A stretch of DNA of 64,000 nucleotides from Caballeronia choica (GCF_001544535.1 NZ_FCON02000009.1:61738-125737); one strand, 5' to 3'. Shown: positions 1 through 9,027, counted from the first letter of the stretch. Numbers and translations: made by a program. Notes: a model not told the origin generated them from the letters alone.

Positions 1-407
1 AAACCCTCGTCCAGCACGGCCAGCGAGACGGACTCCTGCAGCCTGTCGCGCGCGCTCGCCAGCAACGGCTGCGCAATCTGCGTCAGCGACGACGTGCTGA
101 GGTATGCGCTACCCAGACGTAGCATGCGCGGCAGCGGCGTGAAGAACTTGCCGTCGTGCGCGAGATAGCCGAGATCGACGAGCGTCAGCAGGCAGCGCCG
201 CGCCGCGGGGCGGCTCAGGTCAGCCAGATGTGCAGCATCGGAGACCGTCATGCGCGTGGTGTTCGCGCCGAACGCCTCGATGATCGCCAGCCCCTTGGCC
301 AGCCCCGCCATGCCTTCCTTTGCGCGGGCCTGGATTGTCCCGGCCTCTTCCTTGTCGGGCGACAACGCGCCGGCCTCTGTCTTGACAGGGCTTTTGATGG
401 GTGTCAT
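1..407 (-). CDS. IclR-family transcriptional regulator (partial, 3' end outside window)
   Basis: The visible 135 residues hold a charged N-terminal tail of about 30 residues and then an IclR-type winged helix. The recognition helix is in a stretch reading [18 protein letters not shown], followed by [14 protein letters not shown] and [12 protein letters not shown], which is typical of the PcaR/TphR/PobR branch. The effector domain starts near residue 105 and runs off the window. It is divergent from the dioxygenase genes at 530, separated by about 120 bp. In terephthalate clusters an IclR protein (TphR) activates the tphA genes, so it is inferred to be the local activator responding to the dioxygenase substrate. 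The start chosen is the ATG at 405-407. Confidence 0.85.
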   Translation of the reverse strand, partial: MTPIKSPVKTEAGALSPDKEEAGTIQARAKEGMAGLAKGLAIIEAFGANTTRMTVSDAAHLADLSRPAARRCLLTLVDLGYLAHDGKFFTPLPRMLRLGSAYLSTSSLTQIAQPLLASARDRLQESVSLAVLDEG

Positions 408-529
408 ATTGGATCACATACCGAACAATGTACGTTATTCGAACACATTCCGGCGAGGCTGTCAACCAGAGTCCCGCCGCGGTCCTCGCAACCTGTATTC
501 GTCAAACGCCCCGCCAAGGAGTCGTCAAC
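408..529. promoter_or_regulatory. Divergent promoter/operator region, IclR gene and dioxygenase operon
   Basis: This 122-bp spacer separates the two divergent genes. It contains an AT-richer core at 409-440 with CGAAC arms around a GTACGTTATT centre, a plausible IclR-type operator. An AAGGAG ribosome binding site lies at 515-520, ten bases before the TTG start of the dioxygenase. No clear -10/-35 pair was assigned. Confidence 0.4.
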
Positions 530-1801
530 TTGAACATCATCCCCATCCAGCCGGCGCGGCGCGCCAGCATCGAGTGGCCCGCCGAGGGCGTCACGCGCGT
601 GCCCTATGCGCTGTTCCAGAGCGACGAAGTCTATGCGGACGAGCAGGAAGCGATCTTTCGCGGTCCGAACTGGAGTTATCTGTGCCTCGAAGCCGAGGTG
701 CCGAATCCCGGCGACTTCCGCAGCACGTTCGTCGGCGATGCTCCCGTGGTGGTCGCGCGCGACACGGACGGCGAACTCTATGCATTCGAAAACCGTTGCG
801 CGCATCGCGGCGCGATGGTTTGCCTGGAGGACGAGGGCAACGCGAAGGACTTTAGCTGCGTCTACCATGCCTGGACCTACAGCCTGCAGGGCGATCTGCT
901 TGGCGTCGCGTTCCGGGACGGCATCAACGGCCAGGGGGGCATGAAGGAAGACTTCTGCCTCGGCGATCACGGTTTGCGCAAGCTGCGCGTGGCGACGCTG
1001 CACGGCCTCGTGTTCGGCAGCCTCTCCGACGACGTGCCGCCGCTCGACGAATACCTCGGCGAGGAGATCGTCGAACGCATCGCGCGCGTGCTCGAAAACC
1101 GCACGCCCGTCGTGCTCGGCCGCTTCACGCAGATGCTGCCGAACAACTGGAAGCTCTATTTCGAGAACGTCAAGGATTCCTATCATGCGAGCATCCTGCA
1201 TCTGTTCTTCACGACTTTCCAGTTGAACAAGCTGTCGCAGCGCGGCGGCATCATCGTCGACCCCAGCGGCGGGCATCACGTCAGCTATTCAGCAGTCGAT
1301 CACGCGGCTGAAGCGGCAACGCAGGCGGCCACGAACGACTACGCGGGCCAGAAGATCCGTTCGGAGAGCGGCCACCAACTCGAGGACACGTCGGTGCTCG
1401 CGGGCGCCGATGAGTTCGGCGACGGCATCACGCTGCAGATTCTTTCGGTGTTTCCGGGCTTCGTGCTGCAGCAGATCCAGAACGCCATCGCGGTGCGCCG
1501 GATCCTGCCGCGCGGCGCGCGCCAGACCGAACTGAACTGGACCTATCTCGGCTTCGAGGACGATACGCCCGAATTGCGGGAAATGCGTCTGCGCCAGGCG
1601 AACCTCGTGGGCCCGGCCGGCTATGTCTCGATGGAAGACGGCTGCGTGGGCGGTTTCGTGCAGCGCGGCATCGACGGGGCAAGCGACGCACGCTCGGTGA
1701 TCGAGATGGGCGGCGACGGCACGACCAGCAGCGCGAGCCGCGTGACGGAAGCCTCGATTCGCGGCTTCTGGAAGGCTTACCGTAACGCAATGGGATATTG
1801 A
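530..1801 (+). CDS. Rieske aromatic-ring dioxygenase, large subunit (terephthalate 1,2-dioxygenase TphA2-like)
   Basis: This is the oxygenase alpha subunit of a three-component ring-hydroxylating dioxygenase, expected to make a cis-dihydrodiol from an aromatic acid. Counting from the TTG at 530 (423 residues), the Rieske [2Fe-2S] ligands are C90, H92, C110 and H113 (CAH and CVYH motifs). The mononuclear iron motif is [10 protein letters not shown], with D216, H219 and H224. Start: a longer reading frame opens at 401, but the TTG is preceded by AAGGAG at 515-520 and gives the usual family length. From memory the whole protein tracks Comamonas TphA2 closely (for example [23 protein letters not shown]), and anthranilate AndAc-type enzymes are also relatives. 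No tphB dehydrogenase follows, so the true substrate is open. The gene overlaps the next by one base (TGATG). Confidence 0.85.
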   Translation: MNIIPIQPARRASIEWPAEGVTRVPYALFQSDEVYADEQEAIFRGPNWSYLCLEAEVPNPGDFRSTFVGDAPVVVARDTDGELYAFENRCAHRGAMVCLEDEGNAKDFSCVYHAWTYSLQGDLLGVAFRDGINGQGGMKEDFCLGDHGLRKLRVATLHGLVFGSLSDDVPPLDEYLGEEIVERIARVLENRTPVVLGRFTQMLPNNWKLYFENVKDSYHASILHLFFTTFQLNKLSQRGGIIVDPSGGHHVSYSAVDHAAEAATQAATNDYAGQKIRSESGHQLEDTSVLAGADEFGDGITLQILSVFPGFVLQQIQNAIAVRRILPRGARQTELNWTYLGFEDDTPELREMRLRQANLVGPAGYVSMEDGCVGGFVQRGIDGASDARSVIEMGGDGTTSSASRVTEASIRGFWKAYRNAMGY

Positions 1802-2274
1802 TGATGACGCAGGACATCCATCAACTGATCGCCCGCGCGCAGGCCGAATACGCGCGCTGCATCGACGACGGCGACCTCGGGCAGTGGCCCGGGTTCTTCA
1901 CCGCGTCGTGCGTGTACAGAGTCACGACCGCCGACAACCATCGCCGCGGCCTCGCGGGCAGCATGATCTACGCAGCCTCGCACGGCATGCTGGTCGACCG
2001 GGTCGCGTCGCTGCGCGACGCCAATATCTATGAACGCCACGCCTACCGCCACCTGCTCGGGCAGCCGTACGTGATCGGCGACGACGGCGCCGAAGCGCGC
2101 AGCGAAACCTCGTTCATGGTCGCGCGCATCATGCGCGACGGGACCACCGACCTGTTCGCGACGGGCCGCTATTGCGACGTGTACGTGCGCGACGAGGCGG
2201 GCGTGCGGTTGCGCGAGCGCGTCGTCGTGTGCGACAGCTCGCGTATCGACACGCTGCTCGCGTTGCCGCTGTGA
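1801..2274 (+). CDS. Aromatic-ring dioxygenase, small (beta) subunit, TphA3-like
   Basis: This 157-residue protein has the NTF2-like fold of dioxygenase beta subunits, which package the alpha subunits and have no catalytic residues. Recognisable family segments are the QWPGFFT stretch near residue 28, CVYRVTTADNH, DANIYERH.YRH near residue 80, and a C-terminal end in DTLLALPL matching TphA3 as I remember it. It is translationally coupled to the large subunit, whose stop codon overlaps the ATG at 1801; a second ATG at 1804 is also possible. It lies 87 bp before the reductase gene, in the same operon. Confidence 0.85.
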   Translation: MMTQDIHQLIARAQAEYARCIDDGDLGQWPGFFTASCVYRVTTADNHRRGLAGSMIYAASHGMLVDRVASLRDANIYERHAYRHLLGQPYVIGDDGAEARSETSFMVARIMRDGTTDLFATGRYCDVYVRDEAGVRLRERVVVCDSSRIDTLLALPL

Positions 2275-2361
2275 AACCCGATGCCGGCGCCCGCCGGCTG
2301 ATCCGCCCCGAACTTCGCCCCGGACTTTGCCCGACGGCTGACAACGCATCGAGGTCCCATC

Positions 2362-3348
2362 TTGGATATTCGTATTTCCGTCGCTGAGAGCGACATATCG
2401 TTCCCGTGCGCGGCCGGTGAGACCGTGCTCGACGCGGCCGAACGCGCCGGCTATGCGGTGCCGTACTCGTGCCGCAAGGGCGTCTGCGCGTCCTGCGAAG
2501 GACGCCTCGTGGCGGGCGCGGGGCGTTCGCCCGTGCAGGGCGCGGTGGTGGCGCCGGTCGAGCGCGCGCTGCTGTGCTGCCTGCGCCCCGACACGGACCT
2601 GACGATCGCGCCGCGTCGCATCGAGAAGCGCGACCCCGTCGCGCGCAAGACGCTCGAGGCCTCCGTGTACCGCATCACCCAGCCGGCCGACGACGTCAGC
2701 ATCCTGCAGTTGCGGTTGCCCGCGGGCGTGCGCGCGAAGTTCGGTGCCGGCCAGTATCTGCAGATCGAGCTGGATGACGGCACGCGGCGCAACTATTCGA
2801 TGGCGAATGCGCCGCACGAAAACGACAGCGTGCAACTGCACGTGCGCCACGTACCCGGCGGCCGGTTCTCCGAAGGCGTGCTGGGCCGCATCGCAAAGGG
2901 CGACAGGCTGCGCATCGAGCTGCCGTTCGGAGAGTTCACACTGCGCGAAGGGTCGGACAGGCCCGCCTTGCTGCTCGCGACAGGCACGGGGTTCGCGCCG
3001 GTGAAGTCGATCGTCGAGGACGCCATCAAGCGCAGGCTCGAACGGCCGCTGCATCTGTACTGGGGCGCGCGCCGCGCCGAGGACCTCTATCTCGCGGCAC
3101 TCGCGCAGAAATGGCACGACAGTGGCCGCGTGAAGTTCGTGCCGGTGCTGTCCGAAGCCGACGAGGCGTGGACGGGCCGGCGCGGCTTCGTGCACGAGGC
3201 CGTGCTCGAAGACTTCGGCTCGCTCGCGGGATATGAGGTGTACGCATGCGGCAACCCGTCGATGACGAGCGCGGCGCGCGATGCCTTCGTGAAGGCCGGC
3301 TTGCCCGAAGACGACTTCTTCAGCGACGCATTCGTCCATACCGGCTGA
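2362..3348 (+). CDS. Dioxygenase reductase, 2Fe-2S ferredoxin + FAD/NAD domains (TphA1-like)
   Basis: This is the electron-transfer component that passes electrons from NAD(P)H through FAD and a plant-type [2Fe-2S] cluster to the Rieske oxygenase. The 328-residue protein has ferredoxin cysteines C37, C42 and C45 (SCRKGVCASC) plus the C72/C73 pair. The FAD-binding RNYSMANAP segment lies near residue 142, and the nucleotide site GTGFAPVKS near residue 210. Domain order and the HVRHVPGGRFS segment match TphA1 from terephthalate degraders. The start is a TTG at 2362 preceded by GAGGT, the second TTG start in this three-gene operon. In Comamonas tphB sits between tphA3 and tphA1; here it is missing. 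Confidence 0.87.
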   Translation: MDIRISVAESDISFPCAAGETVLDAAERAGYAVPYSCRKGVCASCEGRLVAGAGRSPVQGAVVAPVERALLCCLRPDTDLTIAPRRIEKRDPVARKTLEASVYRITQPADDVSILQLRLPAGVRAKFGAGQYLQIELDDGTRRNYSMANAPHENDSVQLHVRHVPGGRFSEGVLGRIAKGDRLRIELPFGEFTLREGSDRPALLLATGTGFAPVKSIVEDAIKRRLERPLHLYWGARRAEDLYLAALAQKWHDSGRVKFVPVLSEADEAWTGRRGFVHEAVLEDFGSLAGYEVYACGNPSMTSAARDAFVKAGLPEDDFFSDAFVHTG

Positions 3349-3415
3349 CGCGCCGGTATCCGTGTCCGTGCCCGCCAGCCCCTGACGTTCCCACAATACA
3401 AGCAAGGAGACGAAA

Positions 3416-3559
3416 ATGGGGCGCTCGTTCCGCCTGCAGAATGGCTTCGGCAACCATTGCAACGTGCGTCGTCACCCTCCAATTGGAGAGGGAAAAGATT
3501 GCGTCTGCTTCGAGAGGTTGCAGCAGGCACCGATGACGCCGGGGCTGTCGCCCCCGTGA
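3416..3559 (+). CDS. Short ORF with strong ribosome binding site, possible truncated operon gene
   Basis: A well-placed AAGGAG lies 8 bases before an ATG at 3416, 68 bp after the reductase gene and on the same strand. It opens a 47-codon frame that is not recognisable as any family and ends 24 bp before the convergent MarR stop. The position suggests the 5' stub of a fourth operon gene whose body was lost. It may equally be a spurious frame with a good initiation site. Confidence 0.3.
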   Translation: MGRSFRLQNGFGNHCNVRRHPPIGEGKDCVCFERLQQAPMTPGLSPP

Positions 3560-3582
3560 ACGGAATCATCCGCTCGAAGCCT

Positions 3583-4122
3583 TCAGTCCAGGGCCGCTTC
3601 GTCCTTGGACATACGAATCAAATTGTTCTCAATCTGATGCGCGACCTTCCAGAACACCCGCATGTCACGCGGGGAAATTCCGTCGAGCGAGGCCGAGAAC
3701 ATGTCCACGAGTTCCGGCAACATGTCGTTGACCAGGCGCCTACCCTCGTCCTTAAGACTGACGTAATACTTTCTTCGGTCTTTAGGGTCCCGAACCCTTT
3801 GCACGAGCCCGCGCTTTTCCAGGTTGTCGAGTGCCGGCACTGCGGTCGTCGAGGCAATCCCCACTCGCTTGCTTAATTCGAGCTGGTTCAACTCGCCGCG
3901 CTCGGCCAGTACGCGAAGGTAATACCAATACGCAACGGTAAGGTTTTCCCTATCGAGAATTTTCTGGCCTTGTGCGTCATAGAGCCGGCGCACGGTTCTC
4001 GCCATCCATGGCACAGTTCGGCCACGCTCATCAAAGTGTTCGGGCGAGAGCTTCGCGGCTGCCTCGCCTGCCGGCTCGCGATCGAAAGTTGTCTTGGCGA
4101 CGCTGGGATTCGACTTGGACAT
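3583..4122 (-). CDS. MarR-family transcriptional regulator (paralogue 1)
   Basis: This 179-residue winged-helix regulator of the MarR family typically represses catabolic genes until an aromatic ligand binds. The DNA-binding core reads LNQLELSKRVGIASTTAVPALDNLEKRGLVQR, followed by the wing motif DPKDRRKYYVSL (given here in parts), and then the C-terminal dimerisation helices. A conserved RGRTVPWMARTVRRLYDAQG segment precedes it. It is divergent from the molybdoenzyme genes; the shared spacer carries a copy of the regulon promoter/operator at 4211-4254. A close paralogue lies at 17438-17989 in the same arrangement. It probably controls the TCGATATA operators, although direct binding is inferred. 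Confidence 0.85.
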   Translation of the reverse strand: MSKSNPSVAKTTFDREPAGEAAAKLSPEHFDERGRTVPWMARTVRRLYDAQGQKILDRENLTVAYWYYLRVLAERGELNQLELSKRVGIASTTAVPALDNLEKRGLVQRVRDPKDRRKYYVSLKDEGRRLVNDMLPELVDMFSASLDGISPRDMRVFWKVAHQIENNLIRMSKDEAALD

Positions 4123-4210
4123 TCCCTCATTCCTTTATGAATGGGCAAACCGGGCAGATTTCCGGGCCACAAACAAATGGTAGTCAGGGCACACCCCACC
4201 CCAGTAGCCC

Positions 4211-4254
4211 TTGACTTTACTTGCACCAACCTACATCATTCGATATAGATTGAT
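4211..4254 (+). promoter_or_regulatory. Regulon promoter/operator, copy A (molybdoenzyme genes)
   Basis: TTGACT at 4211-4216, a 17-bp spacer and CATCAT at 4234-4239 are followed at once by TCGATATAGATTGAT at 4240-4254, which is partly symmetric. The operator-like block would cover the transcription start. The same module recurs at five other sites in the window. A leader of nearly 400 bp separates it from the gene at 4644. Confidence 0.65.
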
Positions 4255-4643
4255 TTTTTTCGGTATCATTTCTTTACAGATGATTCGCCGTAGATAAAAT
4301 CATACACGTGATCGACCGCTGCGTCGCGCTGCTCCGAAAAATTCGCTCATCGGGGCGCAATTCGGAACAGCATGGGACCGATGTCGCGGATCGTTCCCGG
4401 AAACACGGAGAGACAGGTAAATCCATTCAAGGCATAGCCGAGAACCGAGGGGCCGCGCGATGCCGTGGCCGCCTGAAACTGGCCTGGAATGGGTGATCGG
4501 AGTATGCGTACTCACGCAAGTAACTTTTTACTTATCGGCAACGACGCCTCGGACCAGCACCGGTAGCCGGCTGCTCGACCGATGCCTGACCGGCAGTCGT
4601 TGTGTCCAATCAGAGCGCAGTTCTGCTCAGGGGTGACATTCTC

Positions 4644-7601
4644 ATGCAGCGCAAAATCGTTGTTCTTATCCTCTGGCTCATGCCGGCTGTCCTGCGTATT
4701 GCGGCCCGCAGGTTTCCGTCCGTGCGCGCGCATCTCGCCACAGGAAATGGCGTCATCCAGCTGCGGCTCAGAGACAACAGTCTCGCGAGGCAGCTTCATT
4801 TCAAGGATGGCAGCGTGTCCGGACGCTGGGGAGTGTGCGCCGAGCCCGACGCAGAGCTCATCTTCATGGACGCCGCGACAGCACATAAGATGTTCGCGCC
4901 GAAAACCGATCATGCGTTCCTGATCGATGCGCTCAAGAACTTCAAGATCACGCAAGGCGGAAGCGACGAGAAGCTCGTGTGGTTCGGCCAACTCGTCAAC
5001 ACGATGAAGACGGCTGCGTGGCGCAAGGGCACGCCGATGAAGGACGGAACCACGCGTTTCGTCACACTCACCAATGGCGGACCTGTGTTCGTCTTCGTCA
5101 AGGACGACAAGATCGTCCGCACCACGCCCATCGATCTGGAAGGGGACGATGGACCGAGTTGGAGTATCACGGCGAGAGGTCGCCGCTTTTCGCCGGCGCG
5201 GCGCGCGACGGTCAGCCCGCATGCGCTCTCCCTCAAATCGCTCGTGTACTCCGAGAAGCGCCTCCTCTATCCGATGAAGCGCGTCGACTTCGACCCCAAT
5301 GGCGAGCGCAATCCCCAGAATCGCGGGATCTCGGGCTATGAACGCATCAGCTGGGACGAAGCGCTCGGTATCGTCGCCGGAGAAATCCGCCGCATGAAAA
5401 AGGATTACGGCCCCGGGGCCATCGCCATGGCCACGGGCGCACACCACCAGTGGGGGAACATCAACTACTACCTGAGCGCGATGCTGCGCTTCGGCAACCT
5501 GATTGGACACACCCGCGTCGAACCGAGTCCGATCAGTTGGGAAGGGTGGTACTGGGGAGCGATGCATCACTACGGCAACAGCCTGCGCCTCGGCACGCCG
5601 AGCTTTTACGGCACGACCGAGGACTGCCTTCAGCATGCCGAGGTCATCGTGTTCTGGTCGAGCGATCCCGAATCGACGAGTGGTGTCTATGGCGGATTCG
5701 AAGGCACCGAGCGCCGGCTATGGGCCAAGCAACTCGGCATCGAGTTCGTGCATATCGATCCCTATCTGACGCACTCCGCTCAATTCCTTGGCGGGAAATG
5801 GCTGCCGATCAAGCCGGGCACCGACTCGGCGCTCGCGATCGCCATCATGCACGAATGGATGGTTAGCGGCAGCTACGATCAAGCGTACGTGGCATCGAAT
5901 ACGACGGGCTTCGATGAATGGAGCGCTTACGTCCTCGGCAAAGAGGACGGCTTACCGAAGACGCCGGAGTGGCAAGAAGCGGAAACCGGTGTCCCCGCCA
6001 AGGATGTCCGCAGTCTGGCGCAGTTGTGGGCGTCAAAGAAGACCTATCTCGCGGCTGGCGGCCTCGGGGCAGGCTTTGGTGGTGCATGCCGCACCGAGAC
6101 AGGCGCTCAATGGGCGCGAAGCGTCGTCATGATGATGGCAATGCAGGGGTGGGGGAAGCCGGGGATCAACTTCGGCAATTTGCAGATCGGTGCACCGCAG
6201 GACCTCAATTTTTACTTTCCCGGGTACGCCGAGGGCGGAATCTCAGGCGATCTGAACAACACTGCGAGCGCGGCCAACAACTACTGCCGCATGCCTCACA
6301 TCATCACGATCAACCCGGTGAAGCAGTCCGTCCCCCGCCAACGGCTCGCCGAAGCCATCGTGCAGGGAAAGGCGGAAGGCTACGCGTGGGACGGCTTCTC
6401 GATCGAGGGACAATTTGCCGAATACTCGTATCCGAGGCCGGGCTATTCCCGCATCCACATGCTGTACCGCTACGGCTCGTCATCGTTCGGCACAACGCCA
6501 GGATCGAACAGGCTCGTTGAAGCGTATCGCCATTCATCGCTCGAATTTATCGTCAACCAGTCGATCTGGATGGAAAACGAGGCCCAGTTCGCCGACATCA
6601 TTCTGCCTGCTTGCACCGCGCTCGAACGTGACGACATCTCCGAATGGGCCAACTGCGGCGGCTACATCCAGCATGCACAGAGCCAGCTCAATCACCGCGT
6701 GGTGACCATGCAGCACAAATGCATCGAGCCCCTCGGAGAATCCAAGTCGGACTATCAGATCTTCCTGGAAATCCTGACCAGGCTGGGATACGGCGGGATG
6801 TACTCGGAAGGCGGCTGCTCCGAATTGGCCTGGTGCGAGCGGATGTTCAATTCAACGGACTTGCCCAAGCAGACCACCTGGAAGAAGTTCCTGCAAAAAG
6901 GCTATCACGTGGTGCCGCCGCCGAAGGACGACGACCAGCCGCCTGTCGACATGCGCTGGTTTGCAGAGGGCCGCAACAAAGACTTGCCGGAAGCCAATCC
7001 GCTGCCAGGTGTGTATTCGATCGGCTTCGGCGACGGGCTGCCAACTCAGTCAGGCAAGTTCGAGTTCGTGCCGTCGAGCCTGCGCCGCATCGAACAGACT
7101 GATCCCGCAAGGCCGGCCGTCAACCGATACATGAACCGCTCCAGCGCCGCGAATCAACCGTTTCCGCTGCAGCTCGTGACCAACCATCCGGTCTACAGCT
7201 TCCATACGCATGCGGACGGGAAGAACAGTCACGTCAGCATGATCGACGAACACCGGATGGAGGTCGGCGGGTATCGATATTGTGTCCTGCGAATGAGTCC
7301 CCGCGATGCGGAGATTCGAGGTGTACAGCGTGGCAATCTGGTTCGGGTCTACAACGCGCAGGCGTCGGTCATCTGTGCCGTGGACGTCTCTCAGCTCGTC
7401 AAGGCGGGGGTGACGCGCGGCAACGAGTCGTGCGCCGTGCTCGACCTGATCGAGACTTCGGTGGGCCTGGTCGATCGCGGAGGCTGTCTCAATCTCCTGA
7501 CGCCAGGTTCAAAAATGAGTCCGACCGCGGACGGAATCATGCCCAATAGTTGCTGGGTGGAGGTGGAAAAATGGGACTCAAGACTCGAGAAAGCAGCGTG
7601 A
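4644..7601 (+). CDS. Molybdopterin enzyme alpha subunit, pyrogallol transhydroxylase / resorcinol hydroxylase family, with extra N-terminal SCP2-like domain
   Basis: This large bis-MGD molybdenum enzyme (985 residues) resembles Pelobacter transhydroxylase AthL along the whole catalytic part, from about residue 145 (LTNGGPVFVFVKDDK) to the C-terminal VEVEKWD. Such enzymes move or add hydroxyl groups on polyhydroxybenzenes. As I recall AthL, its active-site H144, S175 (Mo ligand) and Y404 correspond to H267, S298 and Y528 here, but the catalytic Asp174 is Ile297 (PISWEGW). Like AthL it has no N-terminal iron-sulphur motif. Residues about 14-126 form an extra domain resembling an SCP2 sterol-carrier fold, a fusion I do not know from AthL. 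The start is the ATG at 4644 with AGGGGTGA upstream; a GTG at 4602 is less likely. The gene overlaps the beta subunit by 31 bp. Confidence 0.85.
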   Translation: MQRKIVVLILWLMPAVLRIAARRFPSVRAHLATGNGVIQLRLRDNSLARQLHFKDGSVSGRWGVCAEPDAELIFMDAATAHKMFAPKTDHAFLIDALKNFKITQGGSDEKLVWFGQLVNTMKTAAWRKGTPMKDGTTRFVTLTNGGPVFVFVKDDKIVRTTPIDLEGDDGPSWSITARGRRFSPARRATVSPHALSLKSLVYSEKRLLYPMKRVDFDPNGERNPQNRGISGYERISWDEALGIVAGEIRRMKKDYGPGAIAMATGAHHQWGNINYYLSAMLRFGNLIGHTRVEPSPISWEGWYWGAMHHYGNSLRLGTPSFYGTTEDCLQHAEVIVFWSSDPESTSGVYGGFEGTERRLWAKQLGIEFVHIDPYLTHSAQFLGGKWLPIKPGTDSALAIAIMHEWMVSGSYDQAYVASNTTGFDEWSAYVLGKEDGLPKTPEWQEAETGVPAKDVRSLAQLWASKKTYLAAGGLGAGFGGACRTETGAQWARSVVMMMAMQGWGKPGINFGNLQIGAPQDLNFYFPGYAEGGISGDLNNTASAANNYCRMPHIITINPVKQSVPRQRLAEAIVQGKAEGYAWDGFSIEGQFAEYSYPRPGYSRIHMLYRYGSSSFGTTPGSNRLVEAYRHSSLEFIVNQSIWMENEAQFADIILPACTALERDDISEWANCGGYIQHAQSQLNHRVVTMQHKCIEPLGESKSDYQIFLEILTRLGYGGMYSEGGCSELAWCERMFNSTDLPKQTTWKKFLQKGYHVVPPPKDDDQPPVDMRWFAEGRNKDLPEANPLPGVYSIGFGDGLPTQSGKFEFVPSSLRRIEQTDPARPAVNRYMNRSSAANQPFPLQLVTNHPVYSFHTHADGKNSHVSMIDEHRMEVGGYRYCVLRMSPRDAEIRGVQRGNLVRVYNAQASVICAVDVSQLVKAGVTRGNESCAVLDLIETSVGLVDRGGCLNLLTPGSKMSPTADGIMPNSCWVEVEKWDSRLEKAA

Positions 7602-8443
7602 GCAGCTGGGCGCTGGTTGTTGATGTTTCACTCTGCATCAATTGCAGAAACTGCGTCCTCGCGACCAAGGACGAGTACACCGGCAATGCCTTTCCGGGTT
7701 ATTCCGCGCCCCATCCGCCGGAAGGCCTGGAAACGATCCGGATCGAACGTCACATTCGCGGTGAAGGCTCGCTCGTCGATGTCACCTATATCCCGAAGAC
7801 CTGCAATCACTGCGACAACGCACCCTGCGTCAATGCGGCATCGGACGGCGCGATCTACAAGCGTCCGGACGGCGTTGTCGTGATCGACCCGGTCAAGTCG
7901 CATGGCCGGCGCGATCTGGTCGGGACATGCCCTTACGGCATGATCGAATGGAACGAACAGGAACAAGTGCCGCAGAACTGGAACTTCGACGCTCACCTGC
8001 TCGACGCTGGCTGGAAAGAGCCGCGCTGCGCGCAGGCCTGCCCCACCAAGGCGATCCGTGCGTTGAAAATAGAGGACGCCCAATTGGCGGACATGGTCGA
8101 GAAAGAGCACCTGTCAGTCATTCGCCCCGACTTCGGCACCAAGCCGCGCGTCTTCTACAAGAACCTGGACGATGCGCTCAGCCATCTGGTGGCAGGCAAC
8201 GTCTGCGAAGACCTGGGTGGCGGTCGACTGCGCAATCTGGAGGGCGCGGAAGTTGTCCTGCGCGACTCCTCCGATGGAAGCGAACGCGCAACCAGGACCG
8301 ACCATTTCGGCGACTTCCGATTCTCCGGGTTGATTGCGCCGTCATCGCGCATCGAGTTGCGGGTGAGGAAGGACGGAATGGAAAAGGTCCTCGATACGAG
8401 AGAGCGCACTGGAAGCGTCAACCTCGGCACGCTACTCTATTGA
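7571..8443 (+). CDS. Iron-sulphur beta subunit of the molybdoenzyme (AthS-like)
   Basis: This 290-residue partner of the alpha subunit has ferredoxin-type cysteine motifs followed by a C-terminal transthyretin-like beta domain (about residues 220-290), the same architecture as AthS. Conserved cysteines are C22, C25, C28, C78, C81, C86, C120, C153 and C157. Three ligands expected for three cubane clusters are missing. The fourth cysteine of motif I is Thr32, and the CxxC before AHLLD is Trp137/Asp140. At most two complete four-Cys clusters seem possible. The ATG at 7571 has a GGAGG-type site inside the end of the alpha gene, so the subunits are translationally coupled. Confidence 0.85.
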   Translation: MGLKTRESSVSSWALVVDVSLCINCRNCVLATKDEYTGNAFPGYSAPHPPEGLETIRIERHIRGEGSLVDVTYIPKTCNHCDNAPCVNAASDGAIYKRPDGVVVIDPVKSHGRRDLVGTCPYGMIEWNEQEQVPQNWNFDAHLLDAGWKEPRCAQACPTKAIRALKIEDAQLADMVEKEHLSVIRPDFGTKPRVFYKNLDDALSHLVAGNVCEDLGGGRLRNLEGAEVVLRDSSDGSERATRTDHFGDFRFSGLIAPSSRIELRVRKDGMEKVLDTRERTGSVNLGTLLY

Positions 8444-8483
8444 CACCGAGGTCTCTAGAAAAGTGAGCGCGAAACAGAGCTAA

Positions 8484-8572
8484 GGCAACGCTGAACAAGT
8501 ACCTGAATTTCGCCGAAAGCTACGTGGCGACAAGGCTCTCGGAGAGGCCAAAAGGACTTAATCAGCGTTGCC
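8484..8572. mobile_element. 89-bp MITE-like element with 11-bp perfect terminal inverted repeats
   Basis: The element starts GGCAACGCTGA and ends TCAGCGTTGCC, a perfect 11-bp inverted pair with further imperfect pairing inside. It is flanked by the 4-bp direct repeat CTAA (8480-8483 and 8573-8576). A YTAR-type 4-bp duplication fits the IS5 family. There is no room for a transposase, so it is non-autonomous. It sits just after the molybdoenzyme operon. Confidence 0.7.
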
Positions 8573-8576
8573 CTAA

Positions 8577-9027
8577 GGATTCAACCGAATCGGCACGCCA
8601 ATACTTTCCCGCAACGGTCGGCTCCCGACCGAAGGCGCCTTGCAGAAGGCCTGTCTCCACGAGAGCCGCGTCGCCCTCGACTGTCTGTCGCGTCACGCCG
8701 AACTGGAAATGGCCGCGGTCGATTGACCGGAGCGGAAATCGGGCCCTGCCTGACGTTGACGTTTGGTCGCCGCACGGCGATCGCGCATGCGGCAACAGCA
8801 CGGCCGTAGAGGCGCGACCACATCGTCGTCCGCGCGACACGTGCGGTTGGCCTAGCCGAAAATTCACGTAGCCTGCCGGTTGAATCTTGAATCGTGTTCG
8901 CATGCCCGCCTGTTCGTTGACGGACACGCGACATTCGGGACAATCGGTTTTCCATCAGCCAGGACCTGTCATTCGGGGCTCGCACCCGGCTTCGACGCGT
9001 CGCCCCAGACAAAGCTCGACGCTGGAA
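8577..9027. other. Intergenic region without a supported gene
   Basis: This lies between the MITE and the convergent decarboxylase-like gene. Several open frames cross it, but none has a ribosome binding site, family motifs or typical codon use. No strong terminator hairpin was found. Confidence 0.5.

Noticed and set aside
8562-9012. Minus-strand frames between the MITE and decarboxylase copy 1
   Set aside because: Two overlapping frames compete, both Arg-rich and without motifs or a start site.
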